From Nitrosomonas sp. (GTDB lineage: Bacteria; Pseudomonadota; Gammaproteobacteria; Burkholderiales; Nitrosomonadaceae): DNA of 64,000 nucleotides. The DNA lies in the NCBI GenBank assembly GCA_024281675.1, contig JAMXAG010000010.1:16484-80483 (forward strand), read 5' to 3'. Below the pieces are notes generated by a model. That model saw only the letters and a program-made list of their open reading frames with translations, was not told the origin of the DNA and did not search any database. Below, one piece after another: positions 8,263-19,617 of the stretch (its first letter is position 1; each line of letters opens with the position of its first letter). Both the position numbers and the translations under genes were made by a program.

Positions 8263-8832
8263 TCACTGATTATCGTTTTTTATCGCATAGATCGCTGGCA
8301 AATTCCGCCAAGCACCGTGTATATCCATGCCAAACCCAAATACATAGCGATCAGGCACAGTAAGCCCCACAAAATCCGCTTGAATGGGTTTGGGAAGACC
8401 GGTCTGTTTTTCTAACAAGACAGCACTGTAAAATGCGTGCGCACCTTGTTGCAAAACCTTTTCGCGGATAGCTGTCAAGGTTAGCCCCGCGTCCAGGATG
8501 TCATCAATTACCAGAATGGTTCTACCATGCAGAACTTCGCTCGGCGCTACTTGCCAATGAACTTTACCCGCTTGTAGTTGTTGGTCATATCGCTTCACCT
8601 GAAGATAATCAAAATCTAAGGGAAATAATAATTTTGGTAACAACTGCCCGGCAAATACCACTGCTCCGTTCATGACGCATAATACCAGTGGATGTCGCTG
8701 TGATAAAACTTGGGTTATTTCATCAGCCATGAGTTGTAATGCTTGCATTACAACATTCGCAGAGTGAATCAATTCTGCATCCATTAGTATTTGTTCGGCT
8801 TGTCGATACGACAACAACGGTGATTCGTTCAT
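8263..8832 (-). CDS. hpt: Hypoxanthine-guanine phosphoribosyltransferase
   Basis: 189 residues. It transfers phosphoribose from PRPP to hypoxanthine or guanine. The PRPP-binding signature ILVIDDILDAGLTL is present (about 115-128, with the paired Asp residues), as is the CVMNGAVVFAGQLL loop and a late YVFGFGMD segment typical of Hpt. It lies 12 bases upstream of the phosphorylase gene and in the same direction, so hpt, the phosphorylase and def probably form one transcript. The 238 bases upstream of it (8833-9070) contain no gene I can support. Confidence 0.88.
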   Translation of the reverse strand: MNESPLLSYRQAEQILMDAELIHSANVVMQALQLMADEITQVLSQRHPLVLCVMNGAVVFAGQLLPKLLFPLDFDYLQVKRYDQQLQAGKVHWQVAPSEVLHGRTILVIDDILDAGLTLTAIREKVLQQGAHAFYSAVLLEKQTGLPKPIQADFVGLTVPDRYVFGFGMDIHGAWRNLPAIYAIKNDNQ

Positions 8833-9070
8833 TAAAAGCTATTCATCGCGATAGTATATGTTATTACGATTATGCTTTTGCATTGCGTAACAAACAAGCT
8901 TTTATCTAATAGACAGTACGTTGTATATCTGATTGAATCAGCAAAAGGCAAACACACTTACTATGCTCATTGACTGACGTTGTTATTAAAGAAGACTTAC
9001 AAAAACACCAACAAAATTATCACCACTACTTTGGTCGAAGTTTCGTGGCGGTAACCAGGCAATTAAAACC

Positions 9071-9814
9071 CTATGCTAGGGTTATGGAATCGTTCGAATC
9101 AACTGTTTTTTTTGCTTGTTCGTACACTTCAAAATCTTGGCGGGCGTATTCACGTAACGCTACCATCAGCGGCGTTGGTATCTCCCTGGACATATCCTTC
9201 TCCGCCACACGATGTTCAACTTTCAATTTATTCATTAATTTCCGTGCAATGGATGAAACTAGCTCAATATAATCATTTTGATGTATCGATTTAGGTGAGA
9301 CATTTTCACTACCTAGGATTAATTTCTTACCAACTTTGGCGCTCATGTACGTAACGAACCTATTCATTTGATCATAACAAAAGATTTTTTCTACACCAAT
9401 ACCGCCCGTTGCATTTCGTAATATATCAAATTGACAGCCGACCTCTGCAAAAGCGGGCTTGTCTTTGGCAATATAAGCTTCAACGAATTCTACGAAACTG
9501 ACACCATGCGTAGAGTTATGATATGCCGGATGATTTGGATTCCTTAATTCTGAACGAGCCCTAAATCGATACCAGCTATACAACCAGGAAACCGGTTCAC
9601 GAATTAGGCAAATAGTTTCCAAGCTATTAACACCGGTTTTTTCAATGATAAAGGGTCGAATGGATTGTTCATATTCTAGAAAAGTAGTATGGCGCAATGC
9701 AGGCGTTCCAACGATGACGATGTCGCTATACGGTAACAACATCGTCTCGCTGGATGTTGATGCACATTTTGGCATGCACAGAAAGACAAAATTATTTTTC
9801 AAACTGATCAGCAT
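9071..9814 (-). CDS. Sulfotransferase-family protein
   Basis: 247 residues. The N-terminus MLISLKNNFVFLCMPKCASTS has the 5'-phosphosulfate loop of PAPS-dependent sulfotransferases (PKCASTS, 15-21), and ICLIREPVSWLYSWYR (about 88-103) matches the 3'-phosphate motif with its Arg and Ser. This family modifies carbohydrates or other exported molecules, but no neighbour points to a substrate. A shorter DFEVYE segment near the C-terminus is also typical. It stands alone between hpt and ligA, with spacers of about 240 and 130 bases. Confidence 0.7.
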   Translation of the reverse strand: MLISLKNNFVFLCMPKCASTSSETMLLPYSDIVIVGTPALRHTTFLEYEQSIRPFIIEKTGVNSLETICLIREPVSWLYSWYRFRARSELRNPNHPAYHNSTHGVSFVEFVEAYIAKDKPAFAEVGCQFDILRNATGGIGVEKIFCYDQMNRFVTYMSAKVGKKLILGSENVSPKSIHQNDYIELVSSIARKLMNKLKVEHRVAEKDMSREIPTPLMVALREYARQDFEVYEQAKKTVDSNDSITLA

Positions 9815-9947
9815 ACGCGTTTCCTATAACGAGAAATCAATCAATGGGTCAATAACTGGATATCACAAGCGACAATGAATGCGTATTCTAAACGTTTCGT
9901 GTGCGGTATTTAACATGAAAAAGCGCATAAATGATCCTTACTTCACG

Positions 9948-12014
<2,067 letters not shown>

Positions 12015-12127
12015 TTACTCAGGTTAGTGAAACCAGATTCATTTTTGTAAAAACCTTGATACATGCAGACGATCAGTGCCAATATTGGGTATGATATAAC
12101 ATCGTATATAGAGAAACTTCGTTTTGT

Positions 12128-12991
12128 ATGGCTGATAACAAACTCAAAATTCGCATTCAACTGCAACAATCTTCAACAGAAGCAGACGAGCCCAATGAGG
12201 AAGCACCTCCATCAGAGAGTGATTCTAAACAACAGCCGTTTGATTGGAAAAAGATTTCTATTGCTGCTGTGTTGGCAGTTATTTTACTGGGATTTATGAT
12301 GTACTTGCTTCTGAGTAGTGATGAGAGTGCTTTTAACTCAGAACAAGATATTGTTCCAATGACTGAGCAAATACCTACTCCGCAAGAGAGTCAATTTGCA
12401 ACAAACAATCTGCCCGATCATCCAGTCAATACCCTAATGGCCGTCCCTGAATCCAATTCTTCTACCAAAGATAACAATAATGATCGTGACACCTCAACGG
12501 CATTACCAAAAATTGATCCTGCCGCCATTCCTATTCGAACTAAACCAAAATCAGCTGCAACTACAAAAAAAGCGGTGATTCTACCTGCAAGAAAACCCGA
12601 ACCACCCAACAAAACATCCACCACAATAGTAGAACCATCGAATGTAGAAGCATCTAACAACGCTCAAGTTCTTAGAGCACAACTCACACATGCGATTAAA
12701 CACAGGGAACCGGTAGATTCTATTGAATCCATCACACTTAATAACGGCGAATCCAAATCTGTTTATTTCTATCTGCATTTAATCAATTTGCAGGGTAAAG
12801 CAATTCATATTGTTTGGTACCATAATGATGAAATCGACTCAAAGCTAATCATGCAAATTCACAGCAAGAATTGGCGAACTTATGCGAGTAAATATATGAA
12901 TCAACGCCGCCTAGGCGCATGGCGCGTTGAATTGATGGACGATTCTGGAAACACCCTAACGGTAAAAAATTTTACTGTGCTTCAATCTTGA
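12128..12991 (+). CDS. Membrane protein with C-terminal DUF2914 domain
   Basis: 287 residues: a short cytoplasmic part rich in Glu and Ser, one transmembrane helix (about 45-62, ISIAAVLAVILLGFMMYLLL), a long low-complexity Pro/Thr/Asn linker (about 65-180), and a C-terminal DUF2914-type domain (about 185-287) with the signature IHIVWYHNDE and RLGAWRVELMDDSG. DUF2914 domains are thought to be periplasmic; their role is not known. The start follows a reasonable -10 region, and the gene diverges from ligA. It is 30 bases from the NUDIX gene and may be cotranscribed with it. Confidence 0.72.
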   Translation: MADNKLKIRIQLQQSSTEADEPNEEAPPSESDSKQQPFDWKKISIAAVLAVILLGFMMYLLLSSDESAFNSEQDIVPMTEQIPTPQESQFATNNLPDHPVNTLMAVPESNSSTKDNNNDRDTSTALPKIDPAAIPIRTKPKSAATTKKAVILPARKPEPPNKTSTTIVEPSNVEASNNAQVLRAQLTHAIKHREPVDSIESITLNNGESKSVYFYLHLINLQGKAIHIVWYHNDEIDSKLIMQIHSKNWRTYASKYMNQRRLGAWRVELMDDSGNTLTVKNFTVLQS

Positions 12992-13021
12992 AATTACTTT
13001 GATGGATTCAAGGATAATTGT

Positions 13022-13570
13022 ATGAAATTTTGCAGCAACTGCAGTGCTACAGTGGAATTGCGTATACCTGAAGGCGATTCGCTTCCGCGATATGTATGCA
13101 CCGTTTGCCATATCATCCACTATCAAAACCCCAAAGTCGTCGTGGGCTGCATTCCTGAATGGGAAGACAAGGTACTTTTGTGCCGTCGCGCAATAGAACC
13201 CCGCCTTGGTTGGTGGACCTTACCCGCTGGCTTCATGGAAAACAATGAAACATTGGAACAAGCAGCAGCGCGTGAAACGCTTGAGGAAGCTAACGCTCGC
13301 GTAGAGATCGGTGATTTATATGCAGTTTATAGCTTGCCTTATATCAACCAGGTTTATTTTCTGTTCCGTGGTAAATTATTGGACCTGGATTTCAAGCCAG
13401 GTATTGAAAGCTTGGAGGTAGAACTGCTTTCAGAACACGAAATTCCGTGGCAGGATATGGCGTTTCGCGTAATACATGATCCGCTTAAACAGTATTTCAA
13501 TGAGCGTGGTCGTAATGCATTGAGATTTCATATCGGCATCATAGATAAACCCCGCACTATCAAGGAATAG
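13022..13570 (+). CDS. NUDIX hydrolase with N-terminal zinc ribbon
   Basis: 182 residues. An N-terminal zinc ribbon (CSNC at 4-7, CTVC at 26-29) precedes a NUDIX domain with the box GFMENNETLEQAAARETLEE, in which Thr replaces the usual hydrophobic residue after RE. Zinc-ribbon NUDIX proteins include NADH pyrophosphatases and ADP-ribose or FAD-type hydrolases; the exact substrate cannot be read here. It is cytoplasmic. It follows the DUF2914 gene by 30 bases. Confidence 0.85.
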   Translation: MKFCSNCSATVELRIPEGDSLPRYVCTVCHIIHYQNPKVVVGCIPEWEDKVLLCRRAIEPRLGWWTLPAGFMENNETLEQAAARETLEEANARVEIGDLYAVYSLPYINQVYFLFRGKLLDLDFKPGIESLEVELLSEHEIPWQDMAFRVIHDPLKQYFNERGRNALRFHIGIIDKPRTIKE

Positions 13571-13666
13571 CAGTGTTTTCTGTACTCGTATGTTTAAGCA
13601 AGTGAAATTTTTAAATTTTAGATTCTCTGTCAGCCAAGTTATAATATATTATTTACACGAACATCT

Positions 13667-14788
13667 ATGAAGCATCTATTCCTATCACTGCTGCTGTGTT
13701 TTTTTGTTTCTTCAGTATCGGCTCAATCGCAGAACATATCGATTGCAGCAAAAGCATACATGCTTTCGGATTTCCAAAGTGGGCAGGTTTTAGCGGAAGA
13801 AAATGCGAACGAACGTATTGAACCGGCCTCACTTACCAAATTGATGACTGCTTATGTTGTCTTTTCAGCTCTGAAACAGAACCGTTTAAGCTTAGAGCAA
13901 GTTGTACCCGTTTCAGATACCGCTTGGCGCATGATTGGTTCACGCATGTTCATCGAACCCAAGAAACAGGTCACAGTCGGTGAATTAATTCAAGGAATGA
14001 TCGTACAATCGGGCAATGATGCCTGTATCGCTTTAGCAGAAGTTGTCGCAGGCTCAGAAGCCAGTTTTTCTGAAATCATGAATAAAGAAGCAAAACGGCT
14101 AGGCATGCAAAATACGCGTTTTATCAATTCCACTGGATTACCTGATCCGAATCACTATACCACCGCACACGACTTGACATTACTGGCAACCGCAATCATT
14201 CGTGAATTTCCAGAATTTTATCCACTTTATTCACAAAAAGAATACACCTATAACGGTATCACACAACCTAATCGGAATCGTCTACTTTGGCTTGATCCGC
14301 ATGTCGATGGCATGAAAACAGGATGGACCAAAAACGCTGGATATTGTTTAATCACTTCTGCCACACGCGACAAAAGACGGTTGGTATCAGTCGTTATCGG
14401 CGCCAAATCAGATCATGCACGTAGTGCTGAAAGCCAAAGATTACTTAACTTTGGTTTTCAATCCTACGAAACACTCCATTTATATAAGAAGAATGATACG
14501 TTAACCAAAATTCCTTTATGGAAAGGTACCAAGAACGAATTGAAAGCTGGTGTTAACCGTGATGTTTATTTTACTATCCTCAAAGGCCAATCCGATAAAC
14601 TCAAGGCTTCTCTGGAATTTAAGCAACCGCTCATCGCTCCTATCCAGCTTGGGCAAGAAATCGGCGCAGTAAAATTCACATTAGACGACAAGGTTGTGGA
14701 AACTTATCCATTAGTTGCTTTAGAGCAAATAGAAACCGCCAGTATCTTTGGTCGCGCATGGGATAGTGTTAAACTACTTTTCAATTAA
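13667..14788 (+). CDS. dacC: D-alanyl-D-alanine carboxypeptidase (PBP5/6 type)
   Basis: 373 residues. It trims the terminal D-Ala from peptidoglycan pentapeptides in the periplasm. A signal peptide (1-19, ending SVSA) is followed by the serine-type DD-peptidase motifs S55-L-T-K58, SGN (in IVQSGNDACIAL) and KTG (in GMKTGWT). A C-terminal beta domain (PBP5_C) and a terminal amphipathic segment for membrane attachment follow. Length fits DacA/DacC. The next gene makes D-amino acids, a useful link to wall metabolism. dacA and dacC cannot be told apart from sequence alone. Confidence 0.9.
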   Translation: MKHLFLSLLLCFFVSSVSAQSQNISIAAKAYMLSDFQSGQVLAEENANERIEPASLTKLMTAYVVFSALKQNRLSLEQVVPVSDTAWRMIGSRMFIEPKKQVTVGELIQGMIVQSGNDACIALAEVVAGSEASFSEIMNKEAKRLGMQNTRFINSTGLPDPNHYTTAHDLTLLATAIIREFPEFYPLYSQKEYTYNGITQPNRNRLLWLDPHVDGMKTGWTKNAGYCLITSATRDKRRLVSVVIGAKSDHARSAESQRLLNFGFQSYETLHLYKKNDTLTKIPLWKGTKNELKAGVNRDVYFTILKGQSDKLKASLEFKQPLIAPIQLGQEIGAVKFTLDDKVVETYPLVALEQIETASIFGRAWDSVKLLFN

Positions 14789-14820
14789 TCCGGTTCGCAA
14801 ATTACCCTTAGGTTCTTGAT

Positions 14821-15672
14821 ATGATCTACTTAAATGGCAAATTCATGCCAATTCATGAAGCTTTCGTTCCCGTTCTGGACCGTGGGTTTATTTTTGGTGA
14901 CGGCGTGTATGAAGTGATTCCAGCCTATTCACGAAAGCTATTCCGTCTTAATGAGCATCTCAATCGTTTGCAACATAGCCTCGATGGTATACGACTCAAA
15001 AACCCGCATTCCAATGAGGAATGGCGGCATCTACTGGAGCAAGTGATTGATTGCAATGACAGTGATGATCAATATATTTATCTTCACATCACTCGAGGCG
15101 TTGCTAAGCGCGATCATGCATTTCCTGTCAATGTAACACCGACTGTTTTTATAATGAGCAATCCATTATTGCCTCCCCCAGCAACCCTGCTTGGCAGCGG
15201 TGTTTCTGCCATAACTGCCATCGATAACCGTTGGATTCGTTGTGATGTTAAAGCAATCTCATTATTACCCAATGTACTTCTTCGACAATTGGCAATTGAT
15301 GCGCATGCTGTTGAAACTATTTTAATTCGTGATGGTTTTTTGACCGAAGGTGCTGCAAGTAATATTTTTGTTGTAAAAAATAATGTCCTACTAGCGCCAC
15401 CTAAGAGTAATCTGATGTTGCCCGGCATTACTTACGATGTGATACTGGAATTGGCGGCCACACATCAAATCCCACATGAAGTTCGTCAAATTTCGGAAAC
15501 CGAAACTCGAAATGCCGATGAAGTTTTACTTACCTCTTCTACTAAAGAAATATTGCCAATCACAACGTTGGATGGAAAACTGGTGGGCAATGGCAAACCA
15601 GGCGCAACGTTCAGTCGATTGTATGCACTTTATCAAAATTTCAAAAACACGCGCATGCGTAGCTCAAGCTAA
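14821..15672 (+). CDS. dat: D-amino acid (D-alanine) transaminase
   Basis: 283-residue class IV PLP-dependent aminotransferase. Family landmarks are DRGFIFGDGVYEVIPAYSRK near the N-terminus, the catalytic Lys in WIRCDVKAISLLPNVL (Schiff base with PLP), the LTEGAASNIFVV segment, and the late LLTSSTKEILPI. The YEVIP and RxH pattern favours D-amino acid transaminase over the branched-chain IlvE type. It would supply D-glutamate or D-alanine for peptidoglycan. It lies between the DD-carboxypeptidase and the lipoate genes, an order I recall from several betaproteobacteria. Confidence 0.85.
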   Translation: MIYLNGKFMPIHEAFVPVLDRGFIFGDGVYEVIPAYSRKLFRLNEHLNRLQHSLDGIRLKNPHSNEEWRHLLEQVIDCNDSDDQYIYLHITRGVAKRDHAFPVNVTPTVFIMSNPLLPPPATLLGSGVSAITAIDNRWIRCDVKAISLLPNVLLRQLAIDAHAVETILIRDGFLTEGAASNIFVVKNNVLLAPPKSNLMLPGITYDVILELAATHQIPHEVRQISETETRNADEVLLTSSTKEILPITTLDGKLVGNGKPGATFSRLYALYQNFKNTRMRSSS

Positions 15673-15759
15673 TCTTATCAATATACTTGCTCGATAGTGA
15701 ATTGATCGTCATTCTCGAACTCTGTACGTAAATAAATATAGTTACATTAATTATTGTTT

Positions 15760-16026
15760 ATGGAAGAAACTTCTCTAATTCAATATCCGTGTGATTTCCC
15801 AATTAAAATTATGGGTAAATCACACAGCCATTTTGTGCAAATAACGATCGATATCGTCAAATACCACGCGCCTGATTTTGATGAAACCACCATGTTGACG
15901 ATGAGATCTAGTAAGAATGGTACCTATTTGAGCATAACTTGCACTATACGCGCCACTTCGCGCCCACAACTGGATGCCTTATATCAAGCGTTATCCGATC
16001 ATCCCATGATCTCTGTGGTGTTATAA
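15760..16026 (+). CDS. DUF493 (YbeD-like) protein
   Basis: 88 residues from the ATG at 15760; the in-frame TTG at 15754 is less likely. The pattern YPCDFPIKIMGK, LTMRSSKNGTYLSITCTI and LDALYQALSDHPMISVVL matches the small YbeD/DUF493 family, an ACT-like fold of possible regulatory role. YbeD is encoded beside lipB in many proteobacteria, as here (12 bases before lipB), so a link with lipoate metabolism is plausible but unproved. Confidence 0.88.
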   Translation: MEETSLIQYPCDFPIKIMGKSHSHFVQITIDIVKYHAPDFDETTMLTMRSSKNGTYLSITCTIRATSRPQLDALYQALSDHPMISVVL

Positions 16027-16038
16027 ATAGAATCGCAT

Positions 16039-16701
16039 ATGCTGCACGACGCTACGCCTGCTATTATTGAACAACCCTATTTCTTAGTCAAAAAGCTCGG
16101 ATTAGTTGACTATTGCACAACTTGGCAAGCCATGAAAGATTTTACTTCAACGAGAACCGAGCAAACCTGCGATGAAATTTGGCTGTTACAACACATGCCC
16201 GTATTCACTCAAGGTATTGCAGGAAAACCAGAACATATCCTGAATACCCACAATATTTCAGTAATAAAAACGGATCGGGGCGGTCAAATCACCTACCATG
16301 GCCCTGGACAAATTATCGCTTACTTATTATTGGATATTCGTCGCTTGAAGATGGGTGTACGAGAATTAGTGCGAAGCATGGAGAATGCGGTGATCGGCCT
16401 GCTGGCAGAATATGACGTTAATGCCACTGGACGCATTGAAGCGCCCGGCGTTTATATTGGCGAGGCGAAAATTGCTTCGGTGGGATTAAAAATTAAGAAG
16501 AATTTTTGTTATCACGGTGTTGCATTGAACGTTGATATGGATTTAGAACCGTTCACGTATATTAACCCTTGCGGTTATCCAGGCTTACGTGTTACACAAA
16601 CCAGAGACCTCGGAGTTACTGATAATTTAGACATAATCGCCTTAAAGCTCGCTCAGCAAATACAAAAAAAACTTCTTCATAGGAATATTAAATCGTTATG
16701 A
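16039..16701 (+). CDS. lipB: Octanoyltransferase
   Basis: 220 residues. It moves octanoate from acyl carrier protein to the lipoyl domains of 2-oxoacid dehydrogenases and GcvH. The signature [20 protein letters not shown] is present, followed by the conserved Lys in KIASVGLKI and the active Cys in INPCGYPGL. Length is normal for LipB. Its last four bases overlap the start of lipA (ATGA), so translation of the two enzymes, which act in sequence, is coupled. Confidence 0.95.
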   Translation: MLHDATPAIIEQPYFLVKKLGLVDYCTTWQAMKDFTSTRTEQTCDEIWLLQHMPVFTQGIAGKPEHILNTHNISVIKTDRGGQITYHGPGQIIAYLLLDIRRLKMGVRELVRSMENAVIGLLAEYDVNATGRIEAPGVYIGEAKIASVGLKIKKNFCYHGVALNVDMDLEPFTYINPCGYPGLRVTQTRDLGVTDNLDIIALKLAQQIQKKLLHRNIKSL

Positions 16702-17687
16702 CTGCAGATACTCGGCAAAAAGGGATAGATAAGACAGCACGCAATCCCATTAAAATTGCACTACAAAATCGCGATACGTTACTGCGTAAACCTTCATGGA
16801 TTCGGGTGCGAGCATCTCATGGCGAGAACTTTTATAAAATCAAAAAGCTTTTGCGTGAACACCAATTACATACGGTATGTGAAGAAGCCTCATGTCCAAA
16901 CATTGGTGAGTGTTTTGGTAAAGGTACCGCGACTTTCATGATTTTGGGCGATTTATGCACGCGTCGCTGCCCATTCTGCGATGTAGCGCATGGCCGACCG
17001 AAACCGCCTGATGCCAATGAACCTTTGCACCTGGCGCAATCCATTGCCGCAATGCGATTAAAATATGTGGTCATTACCAGTGTCGATCGCGATGATTTAA
17101 GGGATGGTGGTGCACAGCATTTCGCTGACTGCATTCGCGAAATTCGTAGATACTCCCCATCCACAACAATAGAAATCTTAGTTCCGGATTTCAGGGGGAG
17201 ATTGGAAATTGCACTAGAAAAACTTATTGCTACTCCACCTGACGTACTCAACCACAATTTGGAAACAGTTCCTAGGCTTTATAAACAATGTCGTCCAGGT
17301 GCCAATTACGTACACTCACTGAAGTTGCTCAAAGATTTCAAATCGTATCTACCACATCTACCTACCAAATCTGGGTTAATGCTTGGATTGGGTGAGACAG
17401 ATGAAGAAATTATGGCAGTATTAGATGATCTACGTGAACATCAAGTAGAAATGCTTACGATAGGTCAATACTTGCAACCAAGCATCGGTCATCACCCTGT
17501 CATGCGTTATGTTTCGCCAGAAGGTTTTAAAGTTTTTGAACGTGCAGCACTTGATATGGGATTCAGTCACGCAGCCTGTGGACCCATGGTGCGTTCGAGT
17601 TATCATGCGGATCAGCAAGCGCATGAATCGGGTTTACTGGCTGAAATAAGAAATTTAGGTATTATTGATGATGTATCCGGTCATTAA
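16698..17687 (+). CDS. lipA: Lipoyl synthase
   Basis: 329-residue radical SAM enzyme that inserts two sulfurs into octanoyl groups. It shows both iron-sulfur motifs: the auxiliary-cluster [13 protein letters not shown] and the SAM-cluster [13 protein letters not shown], and the C-terminal RSSYHAD with the conserved Ser. Length is normal. It overlaps lipB by four bases and converges on the OsmC-like gene with a four-base overlap at its 3' end. Confidence 0.96.
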   Translation: MTADTRQKGIDKTARNPIKIALQNRDTLLRKPSWIRVRASHGENFYKIKKLLREHQLHTVCEEASCPNIGECFGKGTATFMILGDLCTRRCPFCDVAHGRPKPPDANEPLHLAQSIAAMRLKYVVITSVDRDDLRDGGAQHFADCIREIRRYSPSTTIEILVPDFRGRLEIALEKLIATPPDVLNHNLETVPRLYKQCRPGANYVHSLKLLKDFKSYLPHLPTKSGLMLGLGETDEEIMAVLDDLREHQVEMLTIGQYLQPSIGHHPVMRYVSPEGFKVFERAALDMGFSHAACGPMVRSSYHADQQAHESGLLAEIRNLGIIDDVSGH

Positions 17688-18100
17688 TCATCGATGATTT
17701 CAAAATCATGAGTAATATCAACGGTCTGCTTTAGCATCATTGAAGCTGAGCAATACTTCTCTGCGGAAAGATGGATTGCGCGCTCAACCTGTTGAGTCCT
17801 GACGTTGTGGCCTGTGATGATAAAATGCAAGTGAATATGGGTAAATATCTTTGGATCAATGGTAGCGCGCTGTGCCACAATCTCAACGACACAATCCGTG
17901 ATATCCTGTCGCGCTTTTTTTAAAATCATGACTACGTCAAAAGCTGTACAGCCGCCTAGTCCCATGAGAAGCATTTCCATAGGACGCGGCCCGAGGTTTT
18001 GTCCTCCCGCTTCCGGTGCGCCATCCATTAAGACAGAATGTCCGCTTCCTGATTCAGCTAAGAAACTGACATTTCCTTTCCATGTAATGCATGTTTTCAT
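17684..18100 (-). CDS. OsmC-family protein
   Basis: 138 residues of the OsmC/Ohr superfamily. The two conserved cysteines are present in [18 protein letters not shown] and in [14 protein letters not shown]; in the family they reduce organic peroxides. The [15 protein letters not shown] pattern fits the YhfA-like branch rather than Ohr, and the role of that branch is less certain. The gene converges with lipA, overlapping by four bases. Confidence 0.85.
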   Translation of the reverse strand: MKTCITWKGNVSFLAESGSGHSVLMDGAPEAGGQNLGPRPMEMLLMGLGGCTAFDVVMILKKARQDITDCVVEIVAQRATIDPKIFTHIHLHFIITGHNVRTQQVERAIHLSAEKYCSASMMLKQTVDITHDFEIIDD

Positions 18101-18151
18101 TATTTATCATTCACTGGATAAATATAAATACTATTCTTTTATATAAAGAAG

Positions 18152-18187
18152 AAAAGCCGACACTATAATTTAGTGTCGGCTTTTTTA
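18152..18187 (-). terminator. Strong stem-loop terminator, bidirectional
   Basis: AAAAGCCGACACTA (18152-18165) pairs with TAGTGTCGGCTTTT across a 5-base loop, with a T run on the plus side and CTTTTC on the minus side. It sits between the cytochrome c gene (upstream on the minus strand) and the OsmC gene start, so it most likely ends the cytochrome transcript. Confidence 0.85.
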
Positions 18188-18209
18188 TAACAGTACAATT
18201 CAGACAAAT

Positions 18210-18521
18210 TTATTTCAGTGTCAGGATAAAATCAGCCAGCACTTTAGCATTGTCATCGCTTACTGCAGCATTAGCCGGCATAGGAACTGGACCCCAAACA
18301 TCCTTGCTACCATTTTTAATTTTTCCTGCCAAGTAAGCAGAAGCATCAGCTTGGTCAGCATATTTAGCCGCAATGTCTTTTAAACTTGGGCCAACCAGTT
18401 TGGTATCAACATTGTGGCAATTCAAACAACCGCTATTTTTTGCTAAGTCAGCATCAGCGAAAACAACTCCATTCAGTAACAAAGCTGAAGCAGCAACTGC
18501 TCCGATTAAAACTTTTTTCAT
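18210..18521 (-). CDS. Class I monohaem cytochrome c (c-552 type)
   Basis: 103 residues with a signal peptide (1-22, ending VVFA), then a mature c-type cytochrome with a haem site CLNCH and a methionine ligand in VPMPAN. The mature part follows the remembered Nitrosomonas europaea cytochrome c-552 very closely (KDIAAKYAD, YLAGKIK, VWG, PMP, ADFILTLK). That periplasmic protein carries electrons from ammonia oxidation to terminal oxidases and reductases. The gene is monocistronic with a strong terminator behind it and an AAGAGAAGAA ribosome region before the ATG. It is one of the best clues to the host. Confidence 0.93.
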   Translation of the reverse strand: MKKVLIGAVAASALLLNGVVFADADLAKNSGCLNCHNVDTKLVGPSLKDIAAKYADQADASAYLAGKIKNGSKDVWGPVPMPANAAVSDDNAKVLADFILTLK

Positions 18522-18919
18522 GTTTCTTCTCTTCCTTATTAAAATTATAAAAGGGCTTTTATTTTACCCTGAACTTTACCGACTTGCAGCAAATCCTGCA
18601 GTTTGATGTTACCTGATAAGTAATAAACTACCATACCTACATCCGTATCACCAGATACATCCACTCAACGATACTTTGCTAAGACTAAATGGAAAATTCG
18701 TTAGTTCCGTTGAGTTTAGAAAAATAAATTAAGAAACCGCACTGCAATATTTTTTCCCACTTTACTTTTAATTTGATTCAGATTCAACTTGCGATTCCCT
18801 ATGGTCTTAAGGAGCGTTATAGTTTTTATGTTTTTTGAAGTCAGTATAGCCCCCGCCGTTTTTTGGTTTTTCACACCGTTATACCCCGCGGGGATAAATG
18901 CAAAGTGCGCGAAGCAAAT
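18522..18919. other. Non-coding stretch upstream of the cytochrome gene
   Basis: About 400 bases without a supported gene; it must hold the cytochrome promoter. A short minus-strand frame at 18545-18634 (29 residues, MVVYYLSGNIKLQD...) ends 24 bases before the cytochrome start. I cannot assign it, and it may be chance or a remnant. The segment CCCCGCGGGG near 18886-18895 is a local palindrome. Confidence 0.4.
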
Positions 18920-19255
18920 TTACTTACATTTAATAAATAGATTACGTGACGTCATTGAGCCGGATTGCGAAATATATGCAGACGATGGTGAATAAGGATT
19001 CTTCTTAAGGTCATGTACCGCAACCGAGAATGGAATAACTATACCATTTTGATTAAGTATATTGTATCCGCGCGTATTGCAGATTTCTCCTGCTTTTTCT
19101 AAGCAGTGACTAAAATTCATTTCACTACCACTACAATTGACGCTATACCCTTTTGTTCCATCAGCAAAATAGATTTCGCGATGAGTGGCGCAGCCTTGAA
19201 ATGACATTATTATGCTCGCTAGAGCAACAATGAAAAATTGACTTCGGTATGTCAT
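18920..19255 (-). CDS. Small lipoprotein, unknown function
   Basis: 111 residues from the ATG at 19255; the TTG two codons earlier is less likely. The N-terminus is a lipoprotein signal peptide with the lipobox SFQGC (Cys about residue 21), and then a domain with YFADGTKGYSVNCSG...CLEKAGEICNTRGYNIL. I recall this IYFADG(R/T)xGY...C.G...KAGExC...GY pattern from small proteobacterial lipoproteins of unknown role. The four Cys outside the lipobox could form disulfides in the periplasm. It stands alone. Confidence 0.6.
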   Translation of the reverse strand: MTYRSQFFIVALASIIMSFQGCATHREIYFADGTKGYSVNCSGSEMNFSHCLEKAGEICNTRGYNILNQNGIVIPFSVAVHDLKKNPYSPSSAYISQSGSMTSRNLFIKCK

Positions 19256-19425
19256 ATGCAATATTGAATAGAGTTATTGGTATATTGCCGAATTCTACAG
19301 GATTCTTAAAAAGGATCATTAATATTATTATCGAAAAATAAAACCCATTCGGCTAAGAAGCAATTGGCTTCGTATAATACTGCCACGCAATTCAATTCGT
19401 TCAATCAATTAATCTCAATATAACT

Positions 19426-19578
19426 TTAAGTCATTGATGTTAACAAACTCGATAAAGGTAGAACCAGGATGGCGATTCCTGTTCGCATCATTGATAAGGC
19501 TATGTTTTTCTCGGCTAGAATAAGCCGAACTTCATCCATGATCACACTTAAATCAACTTTATCAAAATCTTCAATCAT
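19426..19578 (-). CDS. 50-residue membrane-protein remnant or small gene (DUF202-like)
   Basis: Frame from ATG 19578 to TAA 19426: begins MIEDFDKVDLSVIMDEVRLI and continues LAEKNIALSMMRTGIAILVLPLSSLL before stopping. The LAEK-x-x-A-x-S-x-x-RTGIA pattern with an adjoining hydrophobic run resembles the start of small DUF202-like membrane proteins, which usually continue through two more helices. The following 100 bases do not continue the family in any frame that I can see, so it is probably a 3'-truncated gene. It lies just downstream of the multicopper oxidase gene on the same strand. Confidence 0.4.
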   Translation of the reverse strand: MIEDFDKVDLSVIMDEVRLILAEKNIALSMMRTGIAILVLPLSSLLTSMT

Positions 19579-19617
19579 TGACTGACCTTATTGAGAAGCA
19601 TTATTAAAGATTAATGT

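Noticed and set aside
18789-18995. 68-residue plus-strand frame near 18.8 kb
   Set aside because: It overlaps the lipoprotein gene on the other strand, has no family pattern and no ribosome site.
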